From: Symsagittifera roscoffensis
Taxonomy: Eukaryota > Xenacoelomorpha > Acoela > Convolutidae
NCBI RefSeq assembly: GCF_963678635.1
Contig: NC_087066.1
Coordinates: forward strand, 39,393,223 to 39,457,222
Length of the DNA stretch: 64,000 nucleotides
Direction of reading: 5' to 3'
A program made the translations under genes and the position numbers. Numbering within the stretch: the stretch's first letter is position 1; every line of letters starts with the position of its first letter. The notes under the pieces were generated by a model that saw only the letters and a program-made list of their open reading frames with translations, did not search any database and had not been told where the DNA came from. Shown here piece after piece: positions 53,555 through 63,453 of the stretch.

Positions 53555-53560
53555 TTTATT
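53555..53560 (-). promoter_or_regulatory. Candidate polyadenylation signal for the LEDGF/HRP2-like gene
   Basis: AATAAA on the minus strand (TTTATT on plus), about 190 bp after the stop codon. Position and orientation fit; chance occurrence cannot be excluded. Confidence 0.35.
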
Positions 53561-53748
53561 TATCGACATTTTTAATTTCAACTCCCGGTCCGGTAGTAGC
53601 AGAGGATAAAACAACGTCCTTGACAACAAAATAAGCATTTAGACTTGAGAAGAGAGTTTAAAAACAATCATAAATAAAATATAGTTTGGATAAACACGAG
53701 TCATTCTAAATTCAGGATTCACTATTGAGCCTTCAAAAACTCTTTTCT

Positions 53749-54894
53749 TCAGATCCCTAATTCGGAGTCAATGTCAATCGCAGGGTCCACCACTTTACTT
53801 TGCTTCTCACTTAAAAATCGGTCTCCTTCCTTCCCTCTGTTATTGTTCTCTTTTGTCTCCGACGACAAGATATCCTGTTCACAGTCCATTGTATCTCCGC
53901 TGGCTTCGTCAAGAGTCGGCGTCAACCTCGGTCCATTATCCATTGGATTTTCTGGATTTCTTTTAGCGTGACCATTTGTTTCAACTGAAGATGTTGTCGA
54001 TGATTGACTCGAATCCTCGCCGACGTTCGCAACTCCTCCAGCGCTGTTCGCGAGTCCAGCTCCGCTTCCTGGGTCTGGTTCTGATCCTCGGAGAAAGAAA
54101 TATTGCACGGCTGGTTTGGTGCTCGCAGACACCAGTGGCTTTGGATTCTCCTCCTCCTTTTCAACCTCTTTTTCATCCGTTTCCTGGTGTGAGTTCAAAT
54201 CCGAAACATCTTCTTTCTTATTAGCCTCTGTAGGCAGTTTACTATCATGTTCATCTTTTTCAGATTGAGTTTTAGCGGTTGCCTGACTTTGCACCAGTAG
54301 AACTTCTGACTCTTTTGGCTGCGACTCTTTTGTAGTCTCTTTCGCAGCCTCTGGATTCACTTCTGCGGCTTCTGTTTGGACACATTTGACTTCTGCGTGC
54401 GTTTCTGAGTCAGTTTTTGCTCCTTCATGTGGCTTTGCAGCTTCACTGTGCCTTTTCTTTTTCTCCTCTACTAACTTATTGATAACTTCCGAGTCCGCAT
54501 GCGAAACTAGCGATTTCATTGAATTGAAAATCTCTTCCGCTTTCTGTTGTACTGCCACATCTTTTTTGTACTTTCTAATTTTCTTGATAGTAGTAAACAC
54601 GTCCGAAACCTTTTTCAAATTTTCACTGGTCAGATAATCTTTCATCTCAGTTAAACACGTCACAGCTCGTTCATGATTCAGACTTTTCTGAGTCAAAGAT
54701 CTCATGAGTTCAAAATGTAACTTGTCGAGCACCCTGTCGGAAGATAGTTTGTGCGCATCCATGATGATTGCGCTCTTCATCTTGCGCACTTGTTCTGATT
54801 TACGACTCTTGTCTCTTTCGTCTTCTTCATTCGAACTGTTGTCCGATTCCTCTATCAAAGGCTTTCTGACTGCCGCTTTTTCAGATTCCTCTTT
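53749..54894 (-). CDS. LEDGF/HRP2-like exon 4 (IBD and C-terminus)
   Basis: Residues 489-869 and the stop. It starts with KEESEK after the acceptor TTTTTAG. It contains the whole IBD (about 541-620) and then a Glu/Lys/Thr-rich, probably disordered tail ending DSELGI. Confidence 0.87.
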   Translation of the reverse strand, partial: KEESEKAAVRKPLIEESDNSSNEEDERDKSRKSEQVRKMKSAIIMDAHKLSSDRVLDKLHFELMRSLTQKSLNHERAVTCLTEMKDYLTSENLKKVSDVFTTIKKIRKYKKDVAVQQKAEEIFNSMKSLVSHADSEVINKLVEEKKKRHSEAAKPHEGAKTDSETHAEVKCVQTEAAEVNPEAAKETTKESQPKESEVLLVQSQATAKTQSEKDEHDSKLPTEANKKEDVSDLNSHQETDEKEVEKEEENPKPLVSASTKPAVQYFFLRGSEPDPGSGAGLANSAGGVANVGEDSSQSSTTSSVETNGHAKRNPENPMDNGPRLTPTLDEASGDTMDCEQDILSSETKENNNRGKEGDRFLSEKQSKVVDPAIDIDSELGI

Positions 54895-57620
54895 CTAAAA
54901 AATGATTATCTTCAAACGGGTAATACTACAAATCGTTATGGTGAGCAAAAACTAGCTCTACACACGACAAAGTATTGCCAACTGACCGATGGAAAAATTT
55001 AATGCACGCAAAGAATTTCAATCTGATTACCCAATCTATTTAGTTTTCAAGGCCCAGTTTGCAACCTTTAGTGTCGACCTTGACAGCATCCCATTTCTGG
55101 GTTGCTAATTTCAAACTTAGCGAAAAAACACTGAATTCAAACTGGAAAAACGAAAAAAAAAATTCTGAAGAATTGCAATATACGATATGGCTTAAACATG
55201 CAAAAAAAATTTCGTTAAACATGCAAAAATAATACATTGAAAAAACTTAAACATGGCGACATAGTGAACCCCGCATTTAAATTTATAAGAATAGATAGAT
55301 ATTAAAGTTCCGAGCTGATTAATAAACTCTCCATTCTCATGTTTTTTCAGACTGGCTAGTGTCAAGGCTAACGCATTTACCTCAATACACGGAGATCCTG
55401 GATCGATTCCCACTCGGACCATTTTTTAAAAATAAAAACCTGTCAGTAAACTGCCACCTTTTGTTATATATCACCCTAAAACAACGTCATACCATCTGCT
55501 CTTTAATCTGTTTCTGTCGCTCCATTTTCTCTTTGTGTCGCTTCAATTTCTTTTCCAACTGATTCGAGGAGGACTGAGGAGATCTTTCTCGCTTCTTCGA
55601 AGGTGGCGAGTCCGAATCCTCATCCTGTTCCTTTTCCTCGGGCCGTTTTTTGCCAGAAATTGGCGATTTTTCAGATACTTCCATTGGCTCTGATTTTGAA
55701 CTTGACACACTCTGGTCGTCCTTGACATCACCACTCTCCAGTAGTTTAGAGGATATTTTAGGTGATTTGAGCCCAACAGAGCCTTCTGTTTTTATACGAC
55801 CTACAACAACTAAATGTGTCAATGAAAAACAACAATTAACAAAAAAATCGGGGGGAGTTCTAATGCTTGTTCCCGAATATCCTATGAGAATGCCGGAATA
55901 TGATTGGTTGATGCCCTTTCAAAATTTACCAAAAACTGATCAAAAGCGATCCTTTCAAAACTGACTGATTTTAGAGCTTTTCGATACTGAATTTTGTTTA
56001 GCTGATATAATTTTTGGGCATTCGATTATTCTGGCATGAGCGATTCCCTCATTTCAAGAACGCGAATCAGAGAGACTCTCGAGAGAGACTCCCGACCTTT
56101 CGTTAAAATAATTTGTTGACACGCAACGGAGGCGGAGGATAGTCATTGAAAATATATGGCACGGCATTCCGAGTGCCCAATGGTTTGATGCAAGCCCTCC
56201 TTGCTTACCTATGAAAATACATTTTTTTGACTCTATTTAAAAAACGTTACACAGAGCTTCAATAAATCCCTAAAATGTCAAAAACCATACTTGAAGACGA
56301 AGATGACTTTTTGGTGTCTGGTGATTTTTGACGCTTCGATTCTTGTTTTGACTCGGAGTCGCTTTCGCTCAAAAAAGCGGCCAAGTTCGAATTTCCCTCA
56401 TCTTGGTTCACAACTACTTCTGCTTTTTCGTCTGCCGATTCTATCTGCTTGACCTTGACCTCCGGCTCCTCTGCAGCTTTCTGACCACTTTCGATCTTGT
56501 TTTCAGCTGCTGCGAATTTTTTAAGTGCTGCTTCTTCGTCGCTAGACCCTCCCTCTTTCTTAATTTCCTAAAAAACTCATTTTAAACTAGAAATCCGAAG
56601 CGGTTTTCTATTTTCAATTTCAAAAGCAAAAATATTTGACCTTTTCAACATTTGAGCACGCGAAAAAATACTTGATTCATTTACATTTCTTGACTCTAAT
56701 AATAATTGTCTGCAGGACAAAGTCCTTTTAAAATATCCTACCGTTTTAGGTTTAGTCGGACTTTTCGGCTTATCGGGCTTCTTAGCAGATAATGGCTTTG
56801 GTATGATGGCTGCCGAAGTTCGAGGTGCGGGTGGTTTAGCAGTTGAGGTGAGCTTCTTGAACTTGGCAATCGACTCCTCGTCACTCGAAGACGAGACGTC
56901 TACGTCATCAACTGTACTGTCTGAACTTGACGAAGAGTCACCGGGAGTCTTTTTCTGGTTCTGAGCCGACTTTGATTTGCTAGATGACGACGATTTTACT
57001 TGAGGCTTTTTCGTTACTCCAACTTTTACTTTCTTCCCGCTCGTTTTTGCGCGCGCTTTTTTCTTAGTTAACGTTTTCTTTTTCGTTTTCCTTCTTTTTT
57101 CGAAGTCGGAATCTGAGCTAGAACTACTGCTGGAACTGGATGATGCGTCGGGGTCACTACTCGACGACCCACTTTTCTCGGGGTCCGAACTATCTTTTGC
57201 GTCTTCTGGAACTTGGTCCTCGGCGGGACCCTCGCCGTCGGAGAATGTCGCGGGTACGATCGGATTATATTTGCTCACATTTTCCAAGTCAGGTGGTTTG
57301 GTTATAGCCGGCACTGGTGCGTCTCGCTTAACGTTAGGATCATTTTCGACCTCCCAAAGACTGTCAGTAAAGTAAACTGTGTCTCGTTCGACGAAAAACT
57401 TCTTGTTATTCTCTTCATTCCATTGATATAATTCGTGCACTGCGCAAATGGCTGTTTCATGCGTCCCAAAGAAAAACACCAGGAAGAAACCTGGACGCAC
57501 TTTTTTTCGTTCGCGGATATTTTTAGGTTCCTCTATGCGTCCTGGCCAATGTGGGTAACCTGGAAGTTTGATCCAGGCTTTGTCTCCGACCTTGAAGTCT
57601 TCGTCGGTGTTTTCAGACAT
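53749..57620 (-). CDS. LEDGF/HRP2-like (HDGF family) chromatin protein with PWWP and IBD
   Basis: Predicted nuclear chromatin reader and tether. Minus-strand exons are 57620-56742, 56567-56291, 55800-55493 and 54894-53749 (phases 0, 1, 0), giving 869 residues. Residues about 9-96 are a PWWP domain with YPHWPGRI and VFFFGTHETA, which in HDGF relatives binds methylated H3K36 nucleosomes. A long Ser/Lys/Glu-rich middle, with a ten-Ser run, follows. Residues about 541-620 match an integrase-binding domain (helices including TTIKKIRKYKK and EEIFNSMKSL), which in LEDGF and HRP2 docks transcription partners. PWWP plus IBD separates this from short HDGFs. The first ATG after an in-frame stop is at 57620. 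It is longer than human LEDGF/p75 (530) or HRP2 (about 670), mainly in the linker. Confidence 0.87.
54970..55012 (+). repeat. Inverted-arm repeat, left-end fragment
   Basis: AGTATTGCCAACTGACCGATGG then AATGCACGCAAAG only. It lies in the third intron of the LEDGF/HRP2-like gene. Confidence 0.5.
55030..55300 (+). repeat. Tail copy of the ~168-bp-unit element
   Basis: GACAGCATCCCATTTCTGGG, then GCAATATACGATATGGCTTA and TTAAACATGGCGACATAGTG, in the same order as 6620-6830. It lies in intron 3 of the LEDGF/HRP2-like gene. Confidence 0.65.
55493..55800 (-). CDS. LEDGF/HRP2-like exon 3
   Basis: Residues 387-488. A Ser/Lys/Glu-rich segment ends in a basic, coiled-coil-like stretch (KKLKRHKEKMERQKQI) of the kind that precedes the IBD in HRP2 and LEDGF. 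The acceptor TGTTGTAG|GT completes a Ser codon; the donor ATG|GTATGA is phase 0. Confidence 0.8.
56291..56567 (-). CDS. LEDGF/HRP2-like exon 2
   Basis: Residues 294-385, charged (Glu/Lys/Ser), with the acidic motif SESDSES. The acceptor is TTTTTTAG|GAA and the donor TCAA|GTATGG (phase 1). No domain was recognised; phase agreement with both neighbours supports it. Confidence 0.75.
56742..57620 (-). CDS. LEDGF/HRP2-like exon 1 (PWWP)
   Basis: Residues 1-293. The PWWP domain is followed by acidic, Ser-repeat and Lys-rich blocks that could hold a nuclear localisation signal and AT-hook-like DNA contacts. The donor ACG|GTAGGA is phase 0. The open frame runs on into the intron to 56577 and should be trimmed at this donor. 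Confidence 0.85.
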
Positions 57621-57699
57621 CACTTGATCATCTTAAAAGTCAACCTAATTGAACTAAATGCTATACTAGCAGACTCCGTCATAATCTAATATGGATTGT

Positions 57700-59130
57700 A
57701 ATAATTCAGACTATCATTTTGGTGGGACGAACTTTGGACTTCAAGACAACGCAAAAAATATTCCCGATCTCAAGGAAAAAACAAAGCTCTCAACAAAGAA
57801 GGAAAAAATTTCAGCGATTTCCAGGAAAATCGATAAAATTACAGACCTTAAATTTGTCCTCTTTTTGTTGCTTTGATTTAAAAAAGGAAAGGAAGTGAAC
57901 ATAAAAATCAAACTGCGAAATATCAAACAAAAAATCATCAAGACCTAAAGACTTCCTTCTTTTACATTTAAAAAATTGATTCTCTCATCTAATTGCGATT
58001 GAAAACTTTTAACAAGATATACCAATCGACGCCGTACGAAAGTTTTTGGTAGCCAATTTTTGCATATAACTACTATTTCAAGTTTTAAGAAAATATCAAA
58101 AGATGGTTTTCCTCATTTATTCAATATGATTTACAGTCTTGGGACAAAGGAGTTGCAACTTTTTGTTTTGGACGACCAAATTAACAAACTTTTCCTCACT
58201 TAGAGTTAAAACTTTGCTAAAAAATAGAACAAAGGAAGTTAGTCGGGCCAAAAATTGAGAACCATTATATCATAACTAAGATGTATATATCATAACTAGA
58301 AGTTTTCTTACTGTGAAAAAATCCTCCCAAAACAGAGAATTTGAATATAACGACAAATAACAGAATTGAATGTTACTAGGTTCGGAGTCGAAAAAGATCA
58401 TAAATAATTCGACGATACATACATAAGTAAATTGGAGCTTATACAATAAAGTTGGACAAAACTATTGACCTCGATCATCAGCACACAGTTATTCATGAAT
58501 TTTGGCCGTTATTTGTTGCCGGACCTAGTAACTCTTTCAATTCTGTTACCTGTAGTTTATCGGTGGCATACCGGTGTTATCATAGCAAGAACAACTCTAA
58601 AAATAAGTTACTTCATTATGCCTACTTCACGACTTCAAAACAATATTTCTCAAAATTTGGCCCGGCTGTTCTTCCAAAAAGTTTTATCAACCATTTGGCA
58701 GAACTTGAACCCTACATCTTAAATAGTGACAGAGAAAATGACAAAGGAAGAAAAATTTTGTTTATTTGCTCGTTAAAATCGAGTCCTGTGAGTGCAGTCT
58801 TCAAAATCGTACGACAATTTTTCAACCATTTTTTTGCGAAAATATCTACTTAACTCATACAAGCATAGTGAAAATATTCTATCATAAAACTACATGAACA
58901 AAAACATTTTCAAATGCGGAAAATCAAATCAAAAACCAATGCGGAACAGTTTTTTTTTAAATCATTTTAAGCCATTTTATCAATTTAGCAAATTTTCAAA
59001 AACACTGAAACAAGGTTTTACGCCAAGAAGACAGGCTCGAAAGGTTTTGTTGCAGAGTATTTGTTTTTTCGTGAAGATTTTCAACATTCTAATTTCAGAA
59101 ACGAATACATCACGTTTAAGCTCAAACAAT
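57700..59130. other. Intergenic stretch with an unassigned 133-codon frame
   Basis: Upstream of the LEDGF/HRP2-like gene. A plus-strand frame at 58452-58853 overlaps a second open frame (58465-58722). Neither shows a motif I know, a good start context or splice partners. A repeat piece (GCGAAATATCAAACAAAAAATC and AAGACCTAAAGACTT) lies at 57910-57960. The frame may be decayed mobile DNA. Confidence 0.35.
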
Positions 59131-59134
59131 TTCT

Positions 59135-60245
59135 AACTCAATAAAACCCATTAGGGAAAACGTATAAAATTTATTCTGCTGGTTAACCTTTAAATGAGAA
59201 TCCACTTTTCAAAGCCAGAAGTATTTCACGATTTTTCGCGCCATTTTCGGTTTAGTAATTGAAGAGTACAATTTGTTTCATTTAGGCAATGAACTTGAAC
59301 TGAACTTGAAAAAATTGAAATTTAAACCGCAAAAAATCTGAGCATGATCGAACTGTCCACGTTTGAAAAAAAAAACCACAAGATCTTAATGAGTGTAAGC
59401 AGTTTTCTCAATGAAACATAAAAACAGATCTCATCTGTAAATATTGCTGCACATGCATCAGAAATTTTCCCATCTTGATCTTGATTAGATCCTGATTTCA
59501 ATCGAGTATAATAATTTTCAAATAAAAACCAAGTTTTTAAGTCCCTCTCAAATTATTTAGTTGAATTTGTTTTCTCGTCAAAGAACTCACAAATAGGCCC
59601 CTGAGCCAAAATATTTTTAGCCGACACCTTTTCAGCCGAAAAACAAATGAGAAGCCGTGGCCGAGTGGGTTAGGCAAAAGTCTCTCACTACGAGGGTCAG
59701 GCGTTCAAATCCCACTTCGGTCACGATTGGAGGGTCCTAGCGTCATCCACCTCCTCCAGGTGGAACCGGCTGCGACGAAACGGATGACATCTCTCTCCCC
59801 CACGGTTGGTCTTGCACTGAGCAGGGTCAGAGGCAAACAAAAACATAGCCAACTGACAGTTGGAAAAGAGTAAACAACGAAGAAAACTGAAAAAAAAGAC
59901 TTGTTTTTCAAAAGAATTTCAACTTTTGAATTTCATAGACAAAAAAGTAATGACTTTAAAGCTCTTTGAATTTGTAGAACAAGTTATGATGGACACCTTA
60001 TTGTTAAAACTAACACAATTTGAAAAAACTGGATCGATAGGTAAAACTTTATCTTAACTGGAAAATCTGAAAATTAATTTCCATTTTCGAAATTAGAAGT
60101 CGATCACATTTTTCGAGACCTTTACAATTTTTCTGTTCGATAGTAGAGTTTGCCTAACTTCTAACAACGTATCTCCACTGAACTTTAAAAAAATTCTAAA
60201 TCAAACACCGATAAAGCAAAATTAAGCATGAACAAATTCTACAAA
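59135..60245 (+). repeat. Inverted-arm repeat pieces around a SINE-like insert
   Basis: Middle blocks of the family occur at 59150-59400. A left end ACATAGCCAACTGACAGTTGG with AAGAGTAAACAACG lies at 59845-59880, followed by the usual GGATCGATAGG, GAAGTCGATCACATTTTTCG and GCCTAACTTCTAAC blocks to about 60200. The right arm is absent from the second piece. Confidence 0.65.
59649..59832 (+). mobile_element. tRNA-headed SINE, second copy with intact boxes
   Basis: A box GTGGCCGAGTGGGTTAGGC and B box GCGTTCAAATCCC are spaced as in a class II (Leu/Ser) tRNA, then CACGATTGGAGGGTCCTAG, CCACCTCCTCCAGGTGGAA and GGATGACATCTCTCTCCCC. The T stem and acceptor stem do not pair well and it shares a body with 33840-34015, so it is a SINE, not a tRNA gene. 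Confidence 0.72.
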
Positions 60246-60965
60246 GAGGCGAAGCTGAGCTTCGCACCACTTGATAGAGAAAAATTTTTTTTTTAAAAAT
60301 CTAAAAGATCGAGAAAAAACTAGATCTATTAAACTAATCACCTAGTTTTGAAACAAAAACTTACCACGACAAAATTATTGTGCAATCAGCATCAGAAAAT
60401 AAGGTACCCAGCAGTAACAAAGCAGATAATACCTCGTCAGAAACTTCGTCAGAAGTCGAAAAAAATCAACAAGACTTCAAACTTATGAAATTTAAAAAGT
60501 CCACCTCACCGTCAAAACACTTTATTTGCTCGTCAAAGGAAACTTTATGTGCCCACTAAGCAGATATACACAGAGGCGAAGTTGCACATCGCATACACAA
60601 GCAAAAATTTGACCGTTAACGCTACTGGAAAAAACTGAATGAGTAAAACTTTGAGTCTTCAAAATTTCTTAAGTGATGCACGCGAATTATGACGCGTACC
60701 AGTGGTAGCAGTACCAGTCAATTTCAAAAAAAAATACCAACTCACATGCCTCAGAGCAGTCTATGCAGCAGTAATAACATGAAAAAATTCCAATGTTATG
60801 ATCAAAAAATGCATTTTTTTTAGTTTGAGATTTTTTGTGAAAATCATCCCCCCACACGCCATATCAAGTACAAAGTGATACATTTCGCTCCTAGTAACGA
60901 ATCAATTATGGCAAATGAGCTTCGTTCAAATAATTTAAAATGATTTCTATGACGGGTTAAATCTC
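60245..60965. other. Intergenic stretch, nothing recognised
   Basis: Between repeats. The word CAGAGGCGAAG-TTGC near 60571 also occurs near 60244 and 38716 (GAGGCGAAGCTG), so short unnamed repeats are present. No gene seen. Confidence 0.4.
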
Positions 60966-60969
60966 CGCT

Positions 60970-61215
60970 TACGCGTTAATAGCGCGAAATATATCGCGCG
61001 CTAATTGTCCCAAATCGGCCAAAAAGGCAACTTTCAAACCCATATAGCTTTACCAAAAATAATCACAGGTGAAATATTTTTCCAAATTTAAGCTCAGCAC
61101 AACAATACTTAGTGAATGTTGAAAAAATCCCGCCAAAAATGGCTAGTTAAAAAGTCGAAATTTATCTTAAAAAAAACCACCCCGAGTGAAATATTCCGTT
61201 ATTTTCGTTACGAAA
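60970..61215. repeat. Diverged relative of the 18500-18780 repeat
   Basis: Shares in order an ATAGCGCG/GCGCGC segment, a CGGCCAAAAA/GGCGATTTTC segment with CTTTCAAACCC, and the end segment CCACCCCGAGTGAAATATTC, compared with 18540-18760. Similarity is patchy and the boundaries are rough. Confidence 0.5.
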
Positions 61216-61319
61216 GTTGGAACAACAATAGTCTGTGTTACAATCCTCAGCCTTGGCTATACTTAATGGCTGGTTTTTGATCAAAATGAACACATTGTGT
61301 TTCCGTTGAAACGACTCAA

Positions 61320-61800
61320 AACTAGGTCACTAAGCCGATAAAAAAAACTGGCCGAAATCATATCGGCAGAATAAAGTTTTTCAACGAAAAAAATAAATAA
61401 ATATTTATAAGAGGTCAAGTTTAGAAAAAAATACCAAACAACACAAACAGAGTGAACTCAGAATACTAAAAGCGACTATAATGTGAAAAAAAACTTCAAA
61501 AAAACTATACAATATGGCAACTAAGCTGACAAAACATCAGCAGACAATCATCAGCCGACATTTTTTTGAAACTGACTATTTCCAGTTTGAAAAAAAAAAC
61601 GAATCCAGGACCGTTGGCGTCCCAGGCGTATTCGTTACCTCCAGACTAAGTGTGAAGGAAACGCTCAGAAAGTTGAATTCATTACGAACCAAGACACCAA
61701 ATGATTCAAGTGATTCGGTTAAACTAATTGTTAACCCGAAAAAAGTCTATATTCCAGTTTGATAACGATTGCTTATCGCACGCAAAAAGACTTTTTCCTA
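61320..61800. repeat. Dispersed repeat with TGCTTATC end, copy with an 82-codon frame
   Basis: The most complete member seen. It contains a small frame (61514-61762, starting MATKLTKHQQTIISRHFFE) that I do not recognise. Because the region is repeated and the frame is not open in the other copies, I do not call it a gene. Confidence 0.45.
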
Positions 61801-62176
61801 TTTTAAGAGCAATATAAGAGTACTCTTTACAAACAAAAAAAAACTGACACACTTAAATCGGAGTAGGAAACTTTACAACCAACAAAAACAAATTTCGAAT
61901 AGAATGAGCGTTTAAAATGCAGATATGCTCAAAACTAGCCTGTTAAATGACAAAAGTACACATGGAGATGACCACCAATTTCAATGATCCTGTTCAATGA
62001 TCGCCAGGTTAATTATGAAAAAAGTGCAGAGTTAACTTTAACTATCGCTCGAGGTTAAGTAATGCTCTAAGTACAGTAAAACTAAGTTCAGTTCTCTAAT
62101 TTTATCATTTCAAATGGCATTCCATGCCTAGCGCGGAAAAGAACCACAGCCAATGAATCAGACTGAGGCGTCGGCG

Positions 62177-62644
62177 TCACTGACTGGCGCTGTTTTTCTG
62201 TTTCTTCAGTTTGTAGTCATTTATCGCCGCTTTAATAGCGTCTTCAGCCAGCATTGAGCAATGCAGCTTCACAGGTGGAAGATTCAACTCATTTGCAATC
62301 TGCTGATTTTTGATCATAGCCGCATCGTCGATCTTCTTGCCTTTGATCATCTCAGTTGCCAGAGAACTGGACGCGATCGCCGATCCACACCCGAATGTTT
62401 TGAACTTGGCGTCCACGATGTTTCCTTTATCGTCCACCTTGACTTGGAGCTTCATGACGTCACCGCAAGCTGGAGCTCCCACCAGCCCAGTTCCGACATC
62501 GTCGTCATTCTTGTCCATGGATCCGACATTTCTCGGGTTCTCGTAGTGGTCGATCACTTTAGGGTGGTAGGCGGCCACTTGGGACACCTGGTTAGCACCG
62601 CTTCTCAGAAGTACAGGAAGAGATCGTCGCACAAGGAATGCCAT
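62177..62644 (-). CDS. ISCU: ISCU, mitochondrial iron-sulfur cluster assembly scaffold
   Basis: Scaffold on which [2Fe-2S] clusters are built with NFS1 sulfur, then handed over by the HSC20/mtHSP70 chaperones, in the mitochondrial matrix. The 155-residue frame is uninterrupted. An Arg/Leu-rich presequence (about residues 1-27) is followed by YHPKVIDHYENPRNVG. The three ligand cysteines are in GAPACGD, FGCGSAIASS and LHCSMLAEDA, and the chaperone motif LPPVK is intact. Length and sequence match animal ISCU closely. There is no intron in the coding region. A possible acceptor (TTTTCAG) lies a few bases upstream of the ATG, hinting at a 5' UTR intron, which argues against a recent retrocopy. Its neighbour GID8 is on the same strand. 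Confidence 0.95.
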   Translation of the reverse strand: MAFLVRRSLPVLLRSGANQVSQVAAYHPKVIDHYENPRNVGSMDKNDDDVGTGLVGAPACGDVMKLQVKVDDKGNIVDAKFKTFGCGSAIASSSLATEMIKGKKIDDAAMIKNQQIANELNLPPVKLHCSMLAEDAIKAAINDYKLKKQKNSASQ

Positions 62645-63065
62645 AATTGTTCTGAAAATGATAAAAATGACAAAAGCGTCCGTAATAATAGCATGTATTT
62701 TTTCCAGAACATTTTTTCAGACACGCATCCAGCCCTAAAGAAATTACCTAGACAAAGTTTGAAGGGAACTACTTGCTGCGCAAAGCGAGACAGAAGAAAA
62801 AGCTTTTAGTTAATGTTTCGTCAAGAGAGGAAAACCAATTAAGTTGACATCAGAACTAGAAAAAAAATCAGTGAATAATGGTTAAATTCAACACTTTAAG
62901 TCTCAATAGATTACGCTACTTCACAACAACTAATAGCGAAAGAGAACGCTGACAAGTTTCAATCAATAAATAGTATCTCCTTCCAAATTTTCCTGACATT
63001 TAAAATTCCAGTTAAGATCATAAAACATTTTACAATTAAACAAAATTAAGTTTGTAATGGTTGGG

Positions 63066-63202
63066 TATCTACTTAACAATTTTTTCCACCCTGTTACTTT
63101 TGATGAGAGATGACAAGAAAATCGGATCTTTTTAAACAATCTTGTGAAGGCTGTTTGATTTACTAATCGTCGCCACCAGGATAGATAACTTGTTAAGTAT
63201 AT
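63066..63202. mobile_element. Short MITE related to 22792-22995
   Basis: ATCTACTTAACAA at 63066 and TTGTTAAGTATAT near 63190 are inverted with one mismatch. The ends match the first 13 bases of the 22792 element after its GG. It lies just downstream of the GID8 stop. Confidence 0.5.
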
Positions 63203-63255
63203 ATTTGTACTAAATCAGATGTAAAGTCTTGTTTTTGATCTAGAATTTCCAACAA

Positions 63256-63453
63256 TCACTGCATCGTAGCGAGACTGGCCGAATCTGGGTAGGAAAGTTC
63301 ACCGGTTGTGACGTCATCGATTCTCGGGTATTTCACTCCTCGGTCATCTAGAGAGTTCTGAGCCCAGTCTAGAATTTGCACGGCTTTCGCTAGTTTAGAG
63401 CTCGGCTCTCTGTCTTGTGCGATCAAAATTGCACTGTTCACGTCCTCGGCCAG
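63256..63453 (-). CDS. GID8-like terminal exon
   Basis: Encodes LAEDVNSAIL through the stop. Matches the GID8 C-terminus (EVNQAVLDYENRES-like, then WAQN and VKYP). The ORF continues 5' of the acceptor as intron. Confidence 0.83.
   Translation of the reverse strand: MAEDVNSAILIAQDREPSSKLAKAVQILDWAQNSLDDRGVKYPRIDDVTTGELSYPDSASLATMQ

Noticed and set aside
53771-54898. Frames antisense to LEDGF/HRP2-like exon 4
   Set aside because: Shadow frames produced by the Glu/Lys/Ser-rich coding strand.
59649-59725. A plus-strand tRNA gene
   Set aside because: A and B boxes are present but the T and acceptor stems do not pair properly, and the downstream sequence is shared with 33890-34010, which fits a SINE.
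62177-62644. ISCU as a processed retrocopy
   Set aside because: Intact, no poly(A) tract seen after it, and a plausible acceptor just upstream of the ATG; an intron-poor genuine gene is more likely.
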